Shown piece by piece: positions 55,253 to 64,000 of a stretch of 64,000 nucleotides of DNA. The stretch's first letter is position 1; the number at the start of each line of letters is the position of its first letter. Origin of the DNA: Bacteroidota bacterium (lineage in GTDB: Bacteria > Bacteroidota > Bacteroidia > Chitinophagales > JADIYW01); assembly GCA_963169645.1 (NCBI GenBank), contig CAUJCO010000008.1, positions 1 to 64,000 of the forward strand. Direction: 5' to 3'. The notes under the pieces were generated by a model. That model ran no database searches and was not told the DNA's origin. It was given only the letters and a program-made list of their open reading frames with translations. Both the position numbers and the translations under genes were made by a program.

Positions 55253-55909
55253 CTAACGCAAAAAAGGATTGTGTTTGCGTTCATCACCAATGGTGGTGCT
55301 TGGTCCATGCCCGTTGTGAATCGTTGTCGCATCATCCAAAACCAATAATTTCGTTTTGATAGATTGAATAAGTGTGTCATAATCGCCACCGGGTAAATCT
55401 GTTCGTCCAATGCTACCGTTAAATAAAACATCACCTACAATTGCATATTGTTCTACATCATTATAAAAACAAATGCTTCCGGGTGAATGTCCGGGTGTAA
55501 ACAAAATTTGAAAAGAGGCATCTTCCAATTGTAAAATATCACCTTCGTTAATAAAGTAAGCCGGCTCACATTTTTCCGGAATTTTTACACCAAATAGTCG
55601 AGCACCCATTTCGGCACGTTGCAATACGGGTAATTCTTTCTCATGAATGCCAAGCTCTAATTGATACTCATTGGCAATAAACTTATTTCCATAAATATGG
55701 TCTAAATGGCAATGTGTATTTAATAGCTTTTTCGGTATTAATTCATTTTTTTCGATGTATTGTGTGATTTGTTTTTGTTCTTGTAATGTATAACAACCCG
55801 GATCTATTATCCAACACGCTTTGTTAGGATGAGCTATAATATAGGTGTTTTCTTGAAAAGGATTAAAACAAAATACCGCAATATTTGTCTTTATCTTTGC
55901 GTTATCCAT
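55253..55909 (-). CDS. MBL-fold metallo-hydrolase (glyoxalase II-like)
   Basis: A 218-residue metallo-beta-lactamase-fold hydrolase. NTHCHLDHIYGNKFI is the HxHxDH metal motif, FTPGHSPGSICFY gives the third His, and IVGDVLFNGSIGRTDLPGGD supplies the bridging Asp and the glyoxalase-II-like loop. IHNGHGPSTTIGDERKHNPFL ends the fold. This subgroup (YcbL-like) is common and its substrate is usually unassigned; a thioesterase role is likely. Confidence 0.92.
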   Translation of the reverse strand: MDNAKIKTNIAVFCFNPFQENTYIIAHPNKACWIIDPGCYTLQEQKQITQYIEKNELIPKKLLNTHCHLDHIYGNKFIANEYQLELGIHEKELPVLQRAEMGARLFGVKIPEKCEPAYFINEGDILQLEDASFQILFTPGHSPGSICFYNDVEQYAIVGDVLFNGSIGRTDLPGGDYDTLIQSIKTKLLVLDDATTIHNGHGPSTTIGDERKHNPFLR

Positions 55910-55977
55910 AAGATTTATTTACTTTGTAAAAGTAGTAAATCATCGGTATTTAAAAGAATTCGATTCGAGAATAAAAT

Positions 55978-58900
55978 ATGAATAAAATCTACTATCAACA
56001 TACTATCCATTTATTTAAAACGTCATCCGGATTTTTGAATACGTTGCTGTTTTTTTTATTTGGATTTTTGTTGCATTCAAACATTCGAGCACAAACGACA
56101 CAAGTGCAATTTGGACAAAATAGAGTACAATATCATTCGTTTGATTGGTTGTATTATAATTCAGCTAATTTTACAATTTACTATTATCCGGGCGGTCAGG
56201 AAATAGGAAAGTTTGTTTGGACAACAGCCGAAAAAAAATTAAGCGAGCTAAATAAACAAATGGACTTCAATTATCGTTCTCAAATAGATATTTTAGTGTA
56301 TAACGATATTAGTGATTTAGCACAAACCAACATCGGTTTAGGCCAAGAAGATTACAATATTGGTGGCACAACTGTGTTTAGAGATAATAAGCTTTTTCTG
56401 CATTACAACGGCAACCATCGAGATTTACAACGCGATTTGATGAAAGGATTAGCAGAACTGTATATCCGACAAATGATGTCGGGTAATAGCTTCGGGCAAA
56501 AAATTCAAAATGCCATTTTTATTGTGATGCCGGATTGGTATCGCAGTGGCTTGTCTTCTTATATCGGCGAATCGTGGAATACACAATTAGATGCTACGCT
56601 AAAAAAATATTTTGAAACAAATAAAAAAAATGATTTCAATCGCTTGGTAAGTCAAAATCCAACATTAGCCGGTCAGTCGTTTTGGTATATGATTTCGGAA
56701 GTGTATGGCAAAGATGCTATACCCAATATTTTATATTTAACACGTGTAAACCATAATATCAATAAAGGTTTTGTATATGGTGTAAATGCCGGCATTGAAA
56801 TTTTAATGAAAGATTGGGAAACATTTTATAAACAACGTTTTGAAGCCGATAAAGCAAACAGAGATGCTATAAATGATTTAACAGCTATCAAAATTAAAAA
56901 ACGAAATAATACCGAAGTTAATCAGTTGCAACTTTCTCCTGATGGAAAATATGCAGCGTACGCCGCTTTTGATGGTGGATTTTACAAAGTATTTGTGCAA
57001 GATATCCATGCTAAAAAAAGTAAGAAAGTATTGAAAGGTGGTTTTCGTTCCGATCAATATCCGTTCGATCAATCTTATCCCATTTTAAGTTGGGCAAAAA
57101 CAGGTCATAAATTAGCCATTATCTCTGAAAAAAAAGATGTAATCCGTTTAACTCAAGTTGATATGGATAACCATAAAACGACCAAAGCGAAAGTATTAAA
57201 ATTCCAAAAAATTCATGGTGCAGATTTTACAAATGACCCGAATATGCTGCTTGTTTCCGGACAAAATAAAGGACAAACAGATTTGTATCTATACAATACA
57301 TTAAACAGCACAACAACGCAATTAAATAACGATACGTACGACGATTTATTTCCAAAATATATTTCAACTAACGGCAACGAAGGTGTGTTGTTTTCGTCTA
57401 ATAGAACTGTTCCGGAATTCTTTCTATCACCAAACGATTCGGTTTTGCCTACCAATACTTTAGATTTGTTTTTTTATGATTTGAATAAAAAAGGAACCAC
57501 ATTGGCAACCATTACCGAAACACCGTTTGCCAATGAAAAAGCAATCGGAAATTATAGCCAACCTTACTATTCATTTCTTAGCGATGAAAATGGAATTTAC
57601 AATCAATATGTTGGAACGTTGGATAGTTTTTACATAGGGAAAGATACCGTACTTACTGAAATCAACGAGTGGACAGACTCTGCACGAACAGTTAAAACAA
57701 TCGTAGATGCGTATAAATTAAAAGGAAACACATTCCCGAATACTAATTTTTCCAATAGCATTTTGCAAGCTGCATCAACAGCACAACAATCGTATTTTTA
57801 TTTTGGAAAAAATAAACGTAAATCCTACTATTATGCAAAACCAAATTTATCGGAAGAACAATTAATTGCCCAAAAATCGTTTGGATTAAACAATACTTCG
57901 TATAGAAATCATTATAAAGATTGGAATTTCTATACGGAATCAGCATCCAAAAAATCTGAAATCATTTCGGTGAATGTAAACAAGGAAGCCGCCTCAATCG
58001 GTAAAGAATTCACGATTGATAGCTTGTTAACGCAACCATCCAAATACACATTTGAGTCCGATTTTAATACCACCATTCAACCGACATTTGTAGCTAATCA
58101 ACCGACATCTAAAACAGATACGAGCACCCTTATTGCAAATAGTGATTCCTTACCTGCACCTAACAACGCTAAAGTGGATGATGTAGATGCTCCACCATTT
58201 TTGCAAAACACACCGGTTCCATCCAACATAAATGTAGAAAGCACAACCGGACAAAAAATACGCATTTTGCCGTATCGTGCTCGCTTCACATCTGATTATG
58301 TTGTTACACAATTAGATAATAGTATTCTTACTCAAAGCTATCAAAGTTATAATCAAAATTTAGGTAGTTATAATTTTCCGAATTTGGGTGGAATGATCAA
58401 TTTTGGCATTAGTGATTTAATGGAAGATCATAAAATAATTGGTGGGTTTCGCGTGCCTTTTAATTTTAAAGGATTTGAAACATATATCAAATACATCAAC
58501 CTAAAAAAGAGAATAGATAAAAGTATTTTATATTACAGACGTTCCGATAAAACAGAGTTTAATGTGCAAGATGCCAACGGCAATATTTTACCGTATACGT
58601 ATGTTGGCAAAACAAGAAGCAATTTCTTTGAAACTCAATTTAGTTATCCATTTGATGTAACCAAGAGTTTGCGCTGGTCTATTTCGTACAGAAACGAACG
58701 CTTAGATGTTTCTTATACAGATGACATCAGCATGTTATTAGAAGATGTGAAAGAAAATTGGATTTCCGGTCGACTAGAATTTGTGCATGATAACTCCAAA
58801 GAAATACAATACAATATTTACAACGGGTTTCGTTACAAACTATACGCAGAATATTTTTACAATGCCAACGAGAAAAACTCACATTTAGCCAATGTTGGTT

Positions 58901-59502
58901 TCGATATTCGACATTATCAAAAAGTTTATAGAAATATCATTTGGGCAAATCGTTTTGCCGGAGCATCTTCTTTCGGTCCTAAAAAAATATTATATTTTTT
59001 GGGTGGTGTAGATACTTGGCTTAATCCGAAATATGCGAATGATATTCCGGTTGCTACCGACCAAAATTATGGTTTGCAAACTTCTGTTACAAACATGCGT
59101 GGCTTGCAACAAAATATTAGAAACGGAAATAACTTTTTATTGTGGAACTCCGAATTGCGTATTCCAATTTTCTCATTGATTGCCAAAAAACCGTTGAAAT
59201 CTTCTTTCTTAAAAGATTTTCAATTGGTAGGTTTCTTTGACGCAGGTATTGCCTATAATTTCGCCAACCCATTTGATCAACGCAATTCACTTAGCACAGA
59301 AGTGGTTACACCAAATCCAAATTCTAATCCGGTAGTGGTTACGGTTAATTACTATCGTAATCCGTTTGTATTTGGCACAGGTGCCGGATTTAGAACCAAT
59401 ATTTTAGGCTATTTCTTGCGTTTAGATACCGGATTTGGTTATGATGGATTAGAATTCAGCAAAAAACCAATTTGGCATTTTTCTTTAAGTAAAGATTTTT
59501 AG
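55978..59502 (+). CDS. Large exported TolB-like beta-propeller protein
   Basis: A 1174-residue secreted or outer-membrane protein. After a long signal region (cleavage probably near SNIRAQ), the N-terminal ~270 residues resemble a peptidase-MA-like domain without a clear HExxH. DWLYYNSANFTIYYYPGGQE opens it, and the HExxH position reads KGLAELYIRQ. WD40-like TolB propeller blades follow (VNQLQLSPDGKYAAYAAFDG, VLFSSNRT; about 300-560). The C-terminal ~400 residues alternate hydrophobic and aromatic strands and end WHFSLSKDF with a terminal Phe, as in outer-membrane barrels. A barrel plus periplasmic propeller is inferred. Bacteroidota homologs are usually labelled TolB-like; the role is unknown. 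Confidence 0.82.
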   Translation: MNKIYYQHTIHLFKTSSGFLNTLLFFLFGFLLHSNIRAQTTQVQFGQNRVQYHSFDWLYYNSANFTIYYYPGGQEIGKFVWTTAEKKLSELNKQMDFNYRSQIDILVYNDISDLAQTNIGLGQEDYNIGGTTVFRDNKLFLHYNGNHRDLQRDLMKGLAELYIRQMMSGNSFGQKIQNAIFIVMPDWYRSGLSSYIGESWNTQLDATLKKYFETNKKNDFNRLVSQNPTLAGQSFWYMISEVYGKDAIPNILYLTRVNHNINKGFVYGVNAGIEILMKDWETFYKQRFEADKANRDAINDLTAIKIKKRNNTEVNQLQLSPDGKYAAYAAFDGGFYKVFVQDIHAKKSKKVLKGGFRSDQYPFDQSYPILSWAKTGHKLAIISEKKDVIRLTQVDMDNHKTTKAKVLKFQKIHGADFTNDPNMLLVSGQNKGQTDLYLYNTLNSTTTQLNNDTYDDLFPKYISTNGNEGVLFSSNRTVPEFFLSPNDSVLPTNTLDLFFYDLNKKGTTLATITETPFANEKAIGNYSQPYYSFLSDENGIYNQYVGTLDSFYIGKDTVLTEINEWTDSARTVKTIVDAYKLKGNTFPNTNFSNSILQAASTAQQSYFYFGKNKRKSYYYAKPNLSEEQLIAQKSFGLNNTSYRNHYKDWNFYTESASKKSEIISVNVNKEAASIGKEFTIDSLLTQPSKYTFESDFNTTIQPTFVANQPTSKTDTSTLIANSDSLPAPNNAKVDDVDAPPFLQNTPVPSNINVESTTGQKIRILPYRARFTSDYVVTQLDNSILTQSYQSYNQNLGSYNFPNLGGMINFGISDLMEDHKIIGGFRVPFNFKGFETYIKYINLKKRIDKSILYYRRSDKTEFNVQDANGNILPYTYVGKTRSNFFETQFSYPFDVTKSLRWSISYRNERLDVSYTDDISMLLEDVKENWISGRLEFVHDNSKEIQYNIYNGFRYKLYAEYFYNANEKNSHLANVGFDIRHYQKVYRNIIWANRFAGASSFGPKKILYFLGGVDTWLNPKYANDIPVATDQNYGLQTSVTNMRGLQQNIRNGNNFLLWNSELRIPIFSLIAKKPLKSSFLKDFQLVGFFDAGIAYNFANPFDQRNSLSTEVVTPNPNSNPVVVTVNYYRNPFVFGTGAGFRTNILGYFLRLDTGFGYDGLEFSKKPIWHFSLSKDF

Positions 59503-59562
59503 AAAATGCTTTCGTAGCGTTTTTTGTTTCTTGAAATCATAAAAAAATAAATCATATTCAAC

Positions 59563-60435
59563 ATGCTCTATTCAATGACAGGTTACGGAAAATCGACTTT
59601 TACTTTAGGTGGTCGAAATTATGTCGTAGAAATAAAAACACTCAACAGTAAATCCTGTGATTTGAATTTTAAAGCAGCGGCTGATTTACGCGGAAAAGAA
59701 ATTGAAATTCGCAAACATATTGCTTCCCAATTAATTCGCGGAAAAATAGATGTATTTTTTCAAGAAGATAAAAATTCGGGCGTTACTTCCGGTTTAAACT
59801 TGACATTGCTTGAGAATTATTATAAGCAATTGCAACAGTTTTCGCAAGAAAAAAATATTCCATTAGGCGATATAGTGCCCGCCATATTGCGCTTTCAAGA
59901 TATTGCCAAAGCAGAATTTTCCGAGTTAAGTGATGCCGATTTTTTAGCACTTCAAGATGCAATAAATAAAGCTTCCATAAAGGTTATTCAATTTAGAAAA
60001 GATGAAGGCATACAATTGGAAACTGATATTTTAAATCGGATTGTATTGATTCAGCAATATAAAAATGCGTTAATTCCGCACGAGCAACAACGCATAGAAC
60101 GCATTAAAGAAAAATTACATCAAGATTTAATTGTCTTATCGGAAAAAGTTACCTTAGATAAGAATCGGTTTGAAGAAGAATTGATTTATTATTTGGAAAA
60201 AATTGATATCAATGAAGAAAAAGTGCGTTTAGAGTCGCATTGTTCCTATTTTTTAGAGATTGTTCAAGAAAATGGTATTGAAAAAGGTAAAAAATTAGGT
60301 TTTGTAGCTCAAGAAATTGGACGTGAAATTAATACCATTGGTTCAAAAGCCAACGACGCTGCTATGCAAAAAATTGTCGTGCAAATGAAAGATGAGCTGG
60401 AAAAAATAAAAGAACAATTGATGAATATCTTGTAA
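59563..60435 (+). CDS. yicC: YicC family endoribonuclease-like protein
   Basis: A 290-residue YicC/YloC-family protein. MLYSMTGYGKS is the exact family N-terminus, EIKTLNSKSCDLNFKAA follows, and the C-terminus GKKLGFVAQEIGREINTIGSKAND is strongly conserved. YicC of E. coli has been linked to RNA decay. Its position 70 bp upstream of gmk is a widely conserved gene pair. Confidence 0.95.
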   Translation: MLYSMTGYGKSTFTLGGRNYVVEIKTLNSKSCDLNFKAAADLRGKEIEIRKHIASQLIRGKIDVFFQEDKNSGVTSGLNLTLLENYYKQLQQFSQEKNIPLGDIVPAILRFQDIAKAEFSELSDADFLALQDAINKASIKVIQFRKDEGIQLETDILNRIVLIQQYKNALIPHEQQRIERIKEKLHQDLIVLSEKVTLDKNRFEEELIYYLEKIDINEEKVRLESHCSYFLEIVQENGIEKGKKLGFVAQEIGREINTIGSKANDAAMQKIVVQMKDELEKIKEQLMNIL

Positions 60436-60494
60436 ATAGCATTTTCTTTACAAAAAAATTGCATTTGTACTACGCACTACTCACGTTGAAAAGT

Positions 60495-60502
60495 TATCTT
60501 TG
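60495..60502 (+). promoter_or_regulatory. Candidate -7 element just upstream of the gmk ATG
   Basis: TATCTTTG fits TAnnTTTG and lies only 3 bp before the gmk ATG. If used with normal spacing, the transcript would begin at or next to the start codon (leaderless or nearly so). No well-spaced -33 TTG is evident. Confidence 0.33.
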
Positions 60503-60505
60503 CAC

Positions 60506-61075
60506 ATGCAAAAAGTCATTATACTTTCAGGACCTTCCGGCGTAGGAAAAAATACATTAGGTGATTTTTTGTTGCAACAATTTCCCGAACTTTCTTATTC
60601 TGTTTCTGCAACTTCACGTCCAATACGTAAAGGTGAGCAAGATGGCGTGGATTACCACTTTATGAATAATGAAGAATTTGAATTGAAAATTAAAGAAGAT
60701 GAATTGCTCGAATGGCAAGAAGTATACGATGGTACGTATTACGGAACACTAAAAGAAGAATTAGATCGCATTAATAAATTAAATAAATTTCCACTTTTAG
60801 TAATTGATGTGTTTGGTGCAATAAATATTATGAAGAATTTAAAATTCAAACCATTGTCTATTTTTATACAAGCACCAGGTTTGGATATTTTGGAAAAAAG
60901 ATTGCGTGACCGCGCTACAGATTCAGAAGATAAAATTCAAAAACGTTTAGAAAAAGCATCCGTTGAAATGCACGAATCGGCACAATTTGATTTAACTATT
61001 ATCAACGACGATTTAAAACAAGCACAATTGCAATTGCAAACGGTTGTAGATTATTTTTTAAAACATCCGTTGTAA
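60506..61075 (+). CDS. gmk: Guanylate kinase
   Basis: A 189-residue guanylate kinase (GMP to GDP). The P-loop is LSGPSGVGKNTL, with Asn where Ser, Gly or Thr is more usual. SYSVSATSRPIRKGEQDGVDYHF is the GMP-binding segment. DELLEWQEVYDGTYYGTLKEEL and IFIQAPGLDILEKRLRDR complete the fold. ATG 60506 is used; the track's TTG lies two codons upstream. Confidence 0.96.
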   Translation: MQKVIILSGPSGVGKNTLGDFLLQQFPELSYSVSATSRPIRKGEQDGVDYHFMNNEEFELKIKEDELLEWQEVYDGTYYGTLKEELDRINKLNKFPLLVIDVFGAINIMKNLKFKPLSIFIQAPGLDILEKRLRDRATDSEDKIQKRLEKASVEMHESAQFDLTIINDDLKQAQLQLQTVVDYFLKHPL

Positions 61076-61138
61076 GTTTTTTATACTTTTAGAAACCTTT
61101 TTTGCTGATTTTTCGTTATATTTACTATTGTAGCAAAT

Positions 61139-61525
61139 ATGTTTACAGCAGTAACACATAATATAAAAGTAAGCGTAGAAACGTTTTTCCAACCGGATTA
61201 TTCTTATCCGATGAGTCAGCATTTTATGTTTGCCTATCGCATTACAATTGAAAATAACAGCACCGATTCTATCCAGCTTTTGCGTCGGCATTGGTATATT
61301 GTAGATGCTTTTGGAAGTAGGCGAGAAGTAGAAGGCGAAGGCGTTGTTGGCGAGCAACCTATTATTAAACGCAATGAACGTTATCGCTATGTTTCGGGTT
61401 GTGATTTAAAATCGGATATCGGAAAAATGCACGGCACTTACTTGATGGAAAACCTACATAACGGAAAATTATTTCATGTTATCATTCCGGAATTTATCAT
61501 GACAGCACCACTTCGTTTAAATTAA
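61139..61525 (+). CDS. apaG: ApaG/DUF525 family protein
   Basis: A 128-residue ApaG protein (fibronectin III-like beta fold). TFFQPDYSYPMSQHFMFAYRI, LLRRHWYIVDAFG, EVEGEGVVGEQPII and MHGTYLMENLHNGKLFHVIIP are the family motifs in order. ApaG is linked in enterobacteria to Co2+ resistance; the biochemical role is not settled. Its stop overlaps the convergent methyltransferase stop by 4 bp. Confidence 0.94.
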   Translation: MFTAVTHNIKVSVETFFQPDYSYPMSQHFMFAYRITIENNSTDSIQLLRRHWYIVDAFGSRREVEGEGVVGEQPIIKRNERYRYVSGCDLKSDIGKMHGTYLMENLHNGKLFHVIIPEFIMTAPLRLN

Positions 61526-62745
61526 AAAGTTCGTTTTAAACAAGCCATAAAAAATCCATCACCATCATAGGTAGTGGGTAAAAGTTGTTGTGTTTTTTCT
61601 ATACTGAAAGTTGTATTTTGTTCCAGGAAAAATTGAATTGCTTGTTCGTTTTCTTGTGGTAAAATACTACAGGTTGCATAAATTATTTTCCCATTTTTAT
61701 GCAAGCAATTTTTATATTCTTGTAATAAACTACGTTGGATAGCACTGTATTCATTTACTTTTTCCGAATTTATTTTGTATTTCAAATCAGCTTGCCGTTT
61801 AAATGTTCCTGTGCCACTGCATGGTGCATCTATCAAAATGCAATCTATATTTTTTAGTTTTTTAGCTTCTTTAAAATCAATGATTTCTATGTTTTTACAG
61901 CCGGCTTGTTGAGCACGCAAAGCTAAATTTTTCACTCTTGATGCTTGGTAGTCGGTTGCATAAATTTTCCCATTATTTTTCAGTAACGCCGATATCTGCA
62001 ACGTTTTTCCGCCGGCTCCGGCACATAAATCTAAAATAGTAATCGGGTGTATTTGTTTTATGTTCTGAATTGTATTCATCAAAAAAAGCCCGATAGTTTG
62101 TGAACCGATATCTTGAAATTCAAATAAACCTTGCTTGTAATAAATGCTATTTTTTAAATTATTTTTAGATAGAATTTTTATGCAATTTTCAAGCTGTGTT
62201 GGTTCGTAATCTATAGCTTCTTTTTTTAGTAAATCAATGAAATCTGCAGATGTTGTTTTAAGCGTGTTGACACGAATATAGATAGTTGGTTTGTTATTTA
62301 AAGCAACTGCTATTGCGTGCCATTGCTCTCCAATGTGTTCTAAACAAAAATTATAAAATGCTTCCGGATAGGATTGTGTGATATGATTTTCCGAAATAGG
62401 TAATGTAATTACATTTTCTAATTCTTGAATTTCTTTTTCTGTTACTTCAAATATTTCCGGATTTTTTATTTTATATTTTCTATTTAATAAACTCATTAAA
62501 ACTAAATGTGCATACTTCGTATATGCTGGATGGTAAACACCTAATTGATGACTGTATTTTAATTTCCATCGCACAATGTCGTACACGCTTTCTGCAATCA
62601 TACTTCTATCTCGTGCACCAAAATTTTTATTTTGTTTCAGTATAAAACCTACTTCTTTATCGGCAACTTTTTGTTCTTCAAAAATCGACTTTAAACAAGC
62701 AATAATTGTTTGCAGAATGGATGCGTGTATTTTTATCTCTTGCAT
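61522..62745 (-). CDS. RsmB/NOP2-type RNA (cytosine-5) methyltransferase
   Basis: A 407-residue SAM-dependent RNA m5C methyltransferase of the RsmB/NOL1/NOP2 family. An N-terminal helical domain (about 1-150) precedes ITILDLCAGAGGKTLQISALL (SAM motif I). DCILIDAPCSGTGTFKRQ is motif IV with Cys, and ATCSILPQENEQAI holds the catalytic motif VI Cys. The substrate is probably 16S rRNA but cannot be fixed from sequence. The start lies 1 bp past the stop of the cupin gene, so the two form an operon. Confidence 0.92.
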   Translation of the reverse strand: MQEIKIHASILQTIIACLKSIFEEQKVADKEVGFILKQNKNFGARDRSMIAESVYDIVRWKLKYSHQLGVYHPAYTKYAHLVLMSLLNRKYKIKNPEIFEVTEKEIQELENVITLPISENHITQSYPEAFYNFCLEHIGEQWHAIAVALNNKPTIYIRVNTLKTTSADFIDLLKKEAIDYEPTQLENCIKILSKNNLKNSIYYKQGLFEFQDIGSQTIGLFLMNTIQNIKQIHPITILDLCAGAGGKTLQISALLKNNGKIYATDYQASRVKNLALRAQQAGCKNIEIIDFKEAKKLKNIDCILIDAPCSGTGTFKRQADLKYKINSEKVNEYSAIQRSLLQEYKNCLHKNGKIIYATCSILPQENEQAIQFFLEQNTTFSIEKTQQLLPTTYDGDGFFMACLKRTF

Positions 62746-62746
62746 G

Positions 62747-63190
62747 TTATCGAGTCAGTTTTTGTATGATTTCGGTATGTTGAGGAAATTGTTCCGATAA
62801 TTGTTGTCGGTTGGCTAATTCAAAAAAATCAAATTGAAATTCCGGAACAACAGTGCAACCACACAATGCAAAACCGTGTTCGCCCATGCATTCAGCAGCA
62901 AACCAATTTCCGGCACTAACTACATGTTGGAACTGCATATTGTTATTGGAAAGTATTGTTTTTTTATAGCTTCCTCTTGCATCTATTTCATGAATAGATA
63001 TAGCATCACCGAGATACCAATTCCATTGTTCATCCGCATTTATTTTATGAAAGGCAGAAAAATTATCTTGCAACATCAAATATAATATTGCCGAAAAAGC
63101 CTGATTGTTGGCGGTATAAGTACGTTTGTAGTAGCCACCTTCCGGATGTGGTATTAATTGTAGCTGTTCAATAATGGAATCTGCTGTCAT
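62747..63190 (-). CDS. Cupin-5 (DUF985) family protein
   Basis: A 147-residue cupin. LIPHPEGGYYKRTYTAN, then AFHKINADEQWNWYLGDAISIHEI, and WFAAECMGEHGFALCGCTVVPEF FELANR are the markers of the cupin-5/DUF985 group, whose function is unknown (some relatives bind sugars). It is the upstream gene of a two-gene unit with the methyltransferase. Confidence 0.9.
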   Translation of the reverse strand: MTADSIIEQLQLIPHPEGGYYKRTYTANNQAFSAILYLMLQDNFSAFHKINADEQWNWYLGDAISIHEIDARGSYKKTILSNNNMQFQHVVSAGNWFAAECMGEHGFALCGCTVVPEFQFDFFELANRQQLSEQFPQHTEIIQKLTR

Positions 63191-63312
63191 GTGATAAAAA
63201 TAAGACTCTTAATGGATTTAAGTTGAATGCAATAAATCATTCAACTAAATTTAAACTTAAATTTTTAAACAACTCCAAAATTAGTATTACTTTGGATAAA
63301 TTAATTTTTTAT

Positions 63313-64000
63313 ATGCAAAAACCTATTTTGGTTTTCAAAATCGGAACAGCTTCCATTACGGATGATAAAGGTAATTTAGATGAATTGGTCGTGAAAAACA
63401 TTGCCAAACAATTAGCTGTTTTAAATAAAGAATATTGTGTGCTGATAGTATCATCCGGTGCGGTGGGAAGTGGCAAAAAATACATCAAAAATTATAGCGG
63501 AAAAATAGAAGAACGCAAAGCGGCGGCAGCTATCGGAAACCCGTTGTTAATACAAAAATATTCCGAAGCGTTTGCAAAATATAAAATTCCAATTGCGCAG
63601 AGTTTATGTGAACGCGGTCATTTTTCAGATAGAGAAAAATTTTTACAATTACGTGCTACATATAATGAACTTTGGAAAAATGGTATTATTCCGATTGCCA
63701 ATGAAAACGATGTTGTTAGCTCGCGCGAATTAAAATTTTCGGATAACGATGAATTGGCTACTTTATTAGCATTGGGATTTGGTGCTAAATTATTGCTCAT
63801 TGCTACATCGGTTCAAGGTGTGTTAGATAAAGAAGGAAAAGTAATTCCAAAAATCGAAAAATTTAATGAGCAAGTACTGTCATTAGCTACTAAAGAAAAA
63901 TCTAAAACCGGATTAGGTGGTATGATTAGTAAGTTGACTTTTGCTCATTTGGCTACCAATTTAGGCATCAAAGTAATCATCTTTTCCGCCAAAGGAACGA
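63313..64000 (+). CDS. proB: Glutamate 5-kinase, partial (cut by window edge)
   Basis: An ATG at 63313 opens a frame that stays open to the end of the window (229 codons, no stop), which is why the ORF track lacks it. ILVFKIGTASIT is the amino-acid-kinase N-terminus, LIVSSGAVGSGKKYI is the substrate loop, PIANENDVVSS and FSDNDELATLLAL are the glutamate/ATP motifs, and KTGLGGMISKL (GTGGM-like) is the nucleotide lid. The enzyme makes glutamyl-5-phosphate, the first step of proline synthesis. Full-length short-form ProB is about 255 residues, so little is missing; a PUA domain or a following proA cannot be judged. Confidence 0.94.
   Translation, partial: MQKPILVFKIGTASITDDKGNLDELVVKNIAKQLAVLNKEYCVLIVSSGAVGSGKKYIKNYSGKIEERKAAAAIGNPLLIQKYSEAFAKYKIPIAQSLCERGHFSDREKFLQLRATYNELWKNGIIPIANENDVVSSRELKFSDNDELATLLALGFGAKLLLIATSVQGVLDKEGKVIPKIEKFNEQVLSLATKEKSKTGLGGMISKLTFAHLATNLGIKVIIFSAKGT

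Noticed and set aside
59503-59530. Possible terminator after the TolB-like gene (TTTCGTAGCGTTTTTT)
   Set aside because: The potential stem is only about 3-4 bp and too weak to call.

Overview
This 64 kb window is a chromosomal segment of an AT-rich (about one third GC by eye) member of the Bacteroidota, probably near the Chitinophagales/Saprospirales. The evidence is lineage-specific: a PorP/SprF type IX secretion (T9SS) protein, one type B (gliding-motility C-terminal domain) and two type A T9SS cargo proteins, a SLBB polysaccharide exporter, a bacillithiol-linked YtxJ protein, DUF2723, and TAnnTTTG-like promoter elements. I see no rRNA, tRNA, CRISPR array, insertion sequence or prophage. 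About 48 protein genes are supported. One (a 47-codon lipoprotein) is too short for the ORF track and one (proB) runs off the right edge.

Layout. 1-265: two adjacent arrays of 7-bp repeats. 0.3-7.7 kb, minus strand: an AarF/UbiB-type kinase, a PorP/SprF-OmpA fusion and a 1259-residue type B T9SS cargo. 8-10 kb: release factor 3 and a hotdog thioesterase. 10.1-13.8 kb: a tiny gene encoding seven tandem IVDPTGGN units with its own terminator, an orphan helical protein, an Asp/Asn beta-hydroxylase-like enzyme and a GNAT-like protein. 14-31 kb: an accessory cell-surface region with two paralogous TMTC-like membrane proteins (GT-C fold plus TPR), two modular secreted proteins with T9SS type A tails (1452 residues each), a secreted leucine-rich-repeat protein, a GT4 glycosyltransferase and a DUF4184 membrane protein. 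31-36 kb: a polyprenol-phosphate-mannose synthase-like GT2, Mpl, a small lipoprotein with YtxJ, OsmC, an outer-membrane-like protein and lipoyl synthase. 36-44.7 kb: DUF2723 (TMEM260-like), MscL, RlmB, an M20 peptidase, a chalcone-isomerase-like protein, thymidine kinase and an acidic hypothetical protein. 44.7-53.6 kb: KDO transferase, then a six-gene polysaccharide operon (nucleotide-sugar dehydrogenase, rfbB, SLBB exporter, Wzz-like protein, rfbC, cysQ). 53.6-64 kb: housekeeping genes (folD, udk, an MBL hydrolase, a large TolB-like secreted protein, yicC, gmk, apaG, an RsmB-type methyltransferase, cupin, proB).

How the genes may work together. The 14-39 kb stretch holds two TMTC-like and one TMEM260-like GT-C proteins. 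Eukaryotic relatives of both families are protein O-mannosyltransferases. A GT2 of the type that makes polyprenyl-phosphate-mannose, the usual GT-C donor, lies in the same stretch, and two Ser/Thr/Asn/Gly-rich T9SS cargo proteins sit beside the TMTC-like genes. The two [TMTC-like + cargo] pairs look like a duplicated module. A cargo-linked O-glycosylation system is an inference, but it is the most interesting lead here. The IVDPTGGN repeat peptide is the second.

Limits: everything was read by eye from the sequence and ORF translations. Family names rest on recognised motifs, not on searches. Many starts were moved from the ORF-track start (often a GTG/TTG) to an internal ATG where family N-termini or spacing favoured it.
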